NCBI RefSeq assembly: GCF_000423905.1
Contig: NZ_AUIW01000015.1
Span: 1-43,591 of the forward strand
DNA length: 43,591 bases
Direction of reading: 5' to 3'
Source: Thermus antranikianii DSM 12462
GTDB lineage: Bacteria > Deinococcota > Deinococci > Deinococcales > Thermaceae
Notes under the pieces: model-generated
The model's database searches: none
Seen by the model: the letters and a program-made list of their open reading frames with translations, nothing else
What the model was told of the DNA's origin: nothing
Part shown: positions 42,659-43,591 of the stretch, one piece after another
Layout: each line of letters begins with the position of its first letter
Numbering within the stretch: position 1 is the first letter of the stretch
Position numbers and translations under genes: made by a program

Positions 42659-42916
42659 CTACGCCAAGGGACGCACGTGCACGTAGCGGCCCAGCCGCCC
42701 CTTATCCTGGAACTCCACCACCCCGTCCACCAGGGCGAAGAGGGTGAAGTCCCGGCCCATGCCCACGTTCTTGCCGGGTTTGAACTGGGTGCCCCGCTGG
42801 CGGACCAGGATGTTCCCGGCCCTCACCACCTGGCCCCCATACCGCTTCACCCCAAGGCGCTTGGCCTGGGAGTCCCGGCCGTTTTTAGTGGAACCCAAAC
42901 CCTTTTTATGTGCCAT
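42659..42916 (-). CDS. rpmA: 50S ribosomal protein L27
   Basis: 85 residues. The N-terminus [21 protein letters not shown] is the conserved L27 extension near the peptidyl-transferase centre; it has no cleavable leader of the Firmicutes type. It follows rplU after 3 nt. GGGGTGAGCC precedes the ATG. Confidence 0.97.
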   Translation of the reverse strand: MAHKKGLGSTKNGRDSQAKRLGVKRYGGQVVRAGNILVRQRGTQFKPGKNVGMGRDFTLFALVDGVVEFQDKGRLGRYVHVRPLA

Positions 42917-42919
42917 GGC

Positions 42920-43225
42920 TCACCCCTGAATCTCCTTGATGAGGATCTCCGTGTAGGGCTGGCGGTGCCCCTTCTTCCTGCGGTACTGCACCTTGGCCTT
43001 GAAGCGGGAGATGGTGATCTTCCTGCCCTTGCCGTGAGCGAGCACCTCGGCCACCACCTTGGCCCCTTCCACGAAGGGAGCCCCCACCACCGTCTTCTCC
43101 CCGGAAAGGAGAAGGACGGGAAGCTCCACCTGGCTCCCGGGCTCGGCCTTTAGCTTCTCCACCCTAAGCTTCAGCCCGGGCTCCACCCGGTATTGCTTGC
43201 CACCGGTCTTGACGATCGCGAACAT
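42920..43225 (-). CDS. rplU: 50S ribosomal protein L21
   Basis: 101 residues. [17 protein letters not shown] at the start and [28 protein letters not shown] at the end are diagnostic. First gene of the rplU-rpmA-obgE-nadD-yqeK-LCP-rsfS operon, behind a promoter at 43270-43298 and a leader hairpin. Confidence 0.97.
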   Translation of the reverse strand: MFAIVKTGGKQYRVEPGLKLRVEKLKAEPGSQVELPVLLLSGEKTVVGAPFVEGAKVVAEVLAHGKGRKITISRFKAKVQYRRKKGHRQPYTEILIKEIQG

Positions 43226-43242
43226 GGCTTCCCCTTCCCAAA

Positions 43243-43258
43243 AGCCCCCGAAGGGGCT
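43243..43258 (-). promoter_or_regulatory. hairpin in the rplU leader
   Basis: AGCCCC-TTCG-GGGGCT followed by TTT on the minus strand, 18 nt before the rplU ATG. The UUCG-loop stem plus short T-run resembles a weak terminator or autoregulatory site. Confidence 0.55.
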
Positions 43259-43269
43259 ACCGGCTTTCT

Positions 43270-43298
43270 ACTATACCCAACTCGGCCCACTCCTTCAA
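43270..43298 (-). promoter_or_regulatory. rplU operon promoter (TTGAAG-17-TATAGT)
   Basis: TTGAAG (43298-43293), a 17-bp spacer and TATAGT (43275-43270) on the minus strand; start near 43263. Confidence 0.8.
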
Positions 43299-43305
43299 TA
43301 GAGCC

Positions 43306-43524
43306 TCAAGAAGACGGGTGGCCTCTCAGGCCTTGAACCCATGCCTGTGCCCGCGCCTCCCTTTCCGCCACCTCTCCCGGGTAGGCGACCTTTACCTTGA
43401 GCCGACCGAAGAGGTTCTCCAAGGGAACCTCTTGCCTGGGCCGGAGGAAGACTTGCCCGCCTCGGATCACAAACTCCACCTCATCCCCCGGCTTTACTTC
43501 TAATATGAAATCCTCCCGATCCAT
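43306..43524 (-). CDS. small ORF resembling the C-terminal half of an AbrB/MazE antitoxin
   Basis: 72 residues. KPGDEVEFVIRGGQVFLRPR matches the second half of AbrB/SpoVT-type swapped-hairpin domains, but the usual N-terminal strand-helix (VTIPKxxR) is missing: upstream codons in frame show no similarity and no other start. It may be a remnant, a frameshifted gene, or an unrelated protein. No partner toxin lies between it and rplU. The last 67 bases of the window upstream of it (43525-43591) show nothing I can name. Confidence 0.4.
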   Translation of the reverse strand: MDREDFILEVKPGDEVEFVIRGGQVFLRPRQEVPLENLFGRLKVKVAYPGEVAEREARAQAWVQGLRGHPSS

Positions 43525-43591
43525 TCCCTCAGCATCCCCCCGGCCACCAGTGAAAAAGAGTGTGGCTCCGAATAAGCTCCGGCTGGGTCTG

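Noticed and set aside
41231..43153. A 640-codon plus-strand frame across obgE, rpmA and rplU
   Set aside because: It is the antisense shadow of well-identified genes, common in very high-GC DNA.

Overview
This 43.6-kb window looks like chromosome from a Thermus-type thermophile. Seen directly: very high GC, Thermus-like 16S rRNA, densely packed genes with 4-17 nt overlaps, many GTG/TTG starts, a seven-iron ferredoxin that I recognise as essentially the Thermus protein, CarD, and the LysW-dependent lysine enzymes LysJ and LysK. I see no prophage, insertion sequence or CRISPR array. Most of it is core chromosome; the only stretch with foreign composition is about 34.8-36.0 kb.

Layout, left to right. 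(1) 1-4.2 kb: the 5' half of a 16S rRNA gene on the minus strand with its promoter, then an LmbE-type deacetylase, archease, plsX, trxA, an S1-domain protein and folK. (2) 4.2-8.3 kb: lysJ and lysK behind a promoter, a seven-residue leader ORF and a probable attenuator, then a membrane GGDEF protein. (3) 8.3-16.9 kb, minus strand: a DUF1641 protein and a sulfide:quinone oxidoreductase-like flavoprotein, and upstream of them the six-gene act operon for alternative complex III (actABCDEF). Together they suggest quinone reduction by sulfide and quinol oxidation to cytochrome c. (4) 17.0-24.4 kb: tRNA-Leu(GAG), tsaE, a TlpA-like thioredoxin, a DUF2227 protein, a cyanophycinase-like protein without its catalytic residues, a TetR regulator coupled to carD, ispD/ispE, uppP, and a class V aminotransferase behind a second leader-ORF attenuator. 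(5) 24.5-29.8 kb: DnaJ, a cold-shock protein with a structured leader, a GNAT enzyme, ferredoxin, a membrane protein, a nucleotidyltransferase and a PEGA-repeat protein. (6) 29.8-34.3 kb, minus strand: pdp, an M23 peptidase, bactofilin, accD and accA. (7) 34.3-38.8 kb: two Uma2-family proteins, a low-GC HTH/DUF433 + PIN-like pair resembling a toxin-antitoxin module, pilT, panC and a small membrane protein. (8) 38.8-43.5 kb, minus strand: rplU-rpmA-obgE-nadD-yqeK-LCP-rsfS.

The strongest regulatory signal runs across the whole window. Many first genes of transcription units have a TANNNT -10 box 6-9 nt before the start codon, as expected for leaderless mRNAs. Two of these apparently leaderless starts open tiny ORFs of 7-8 residues, and each is followed directly by two mutually exclusive hairpins, the second ending in TTTTCTT. 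I regard this design (leaderless leader peptide plus two-state attenuator, before lysJ and before the class V aminotransferase) as the best candidate for an undescribed system here. All functional statements rest on reading the sequence; no database search or folding program was run.
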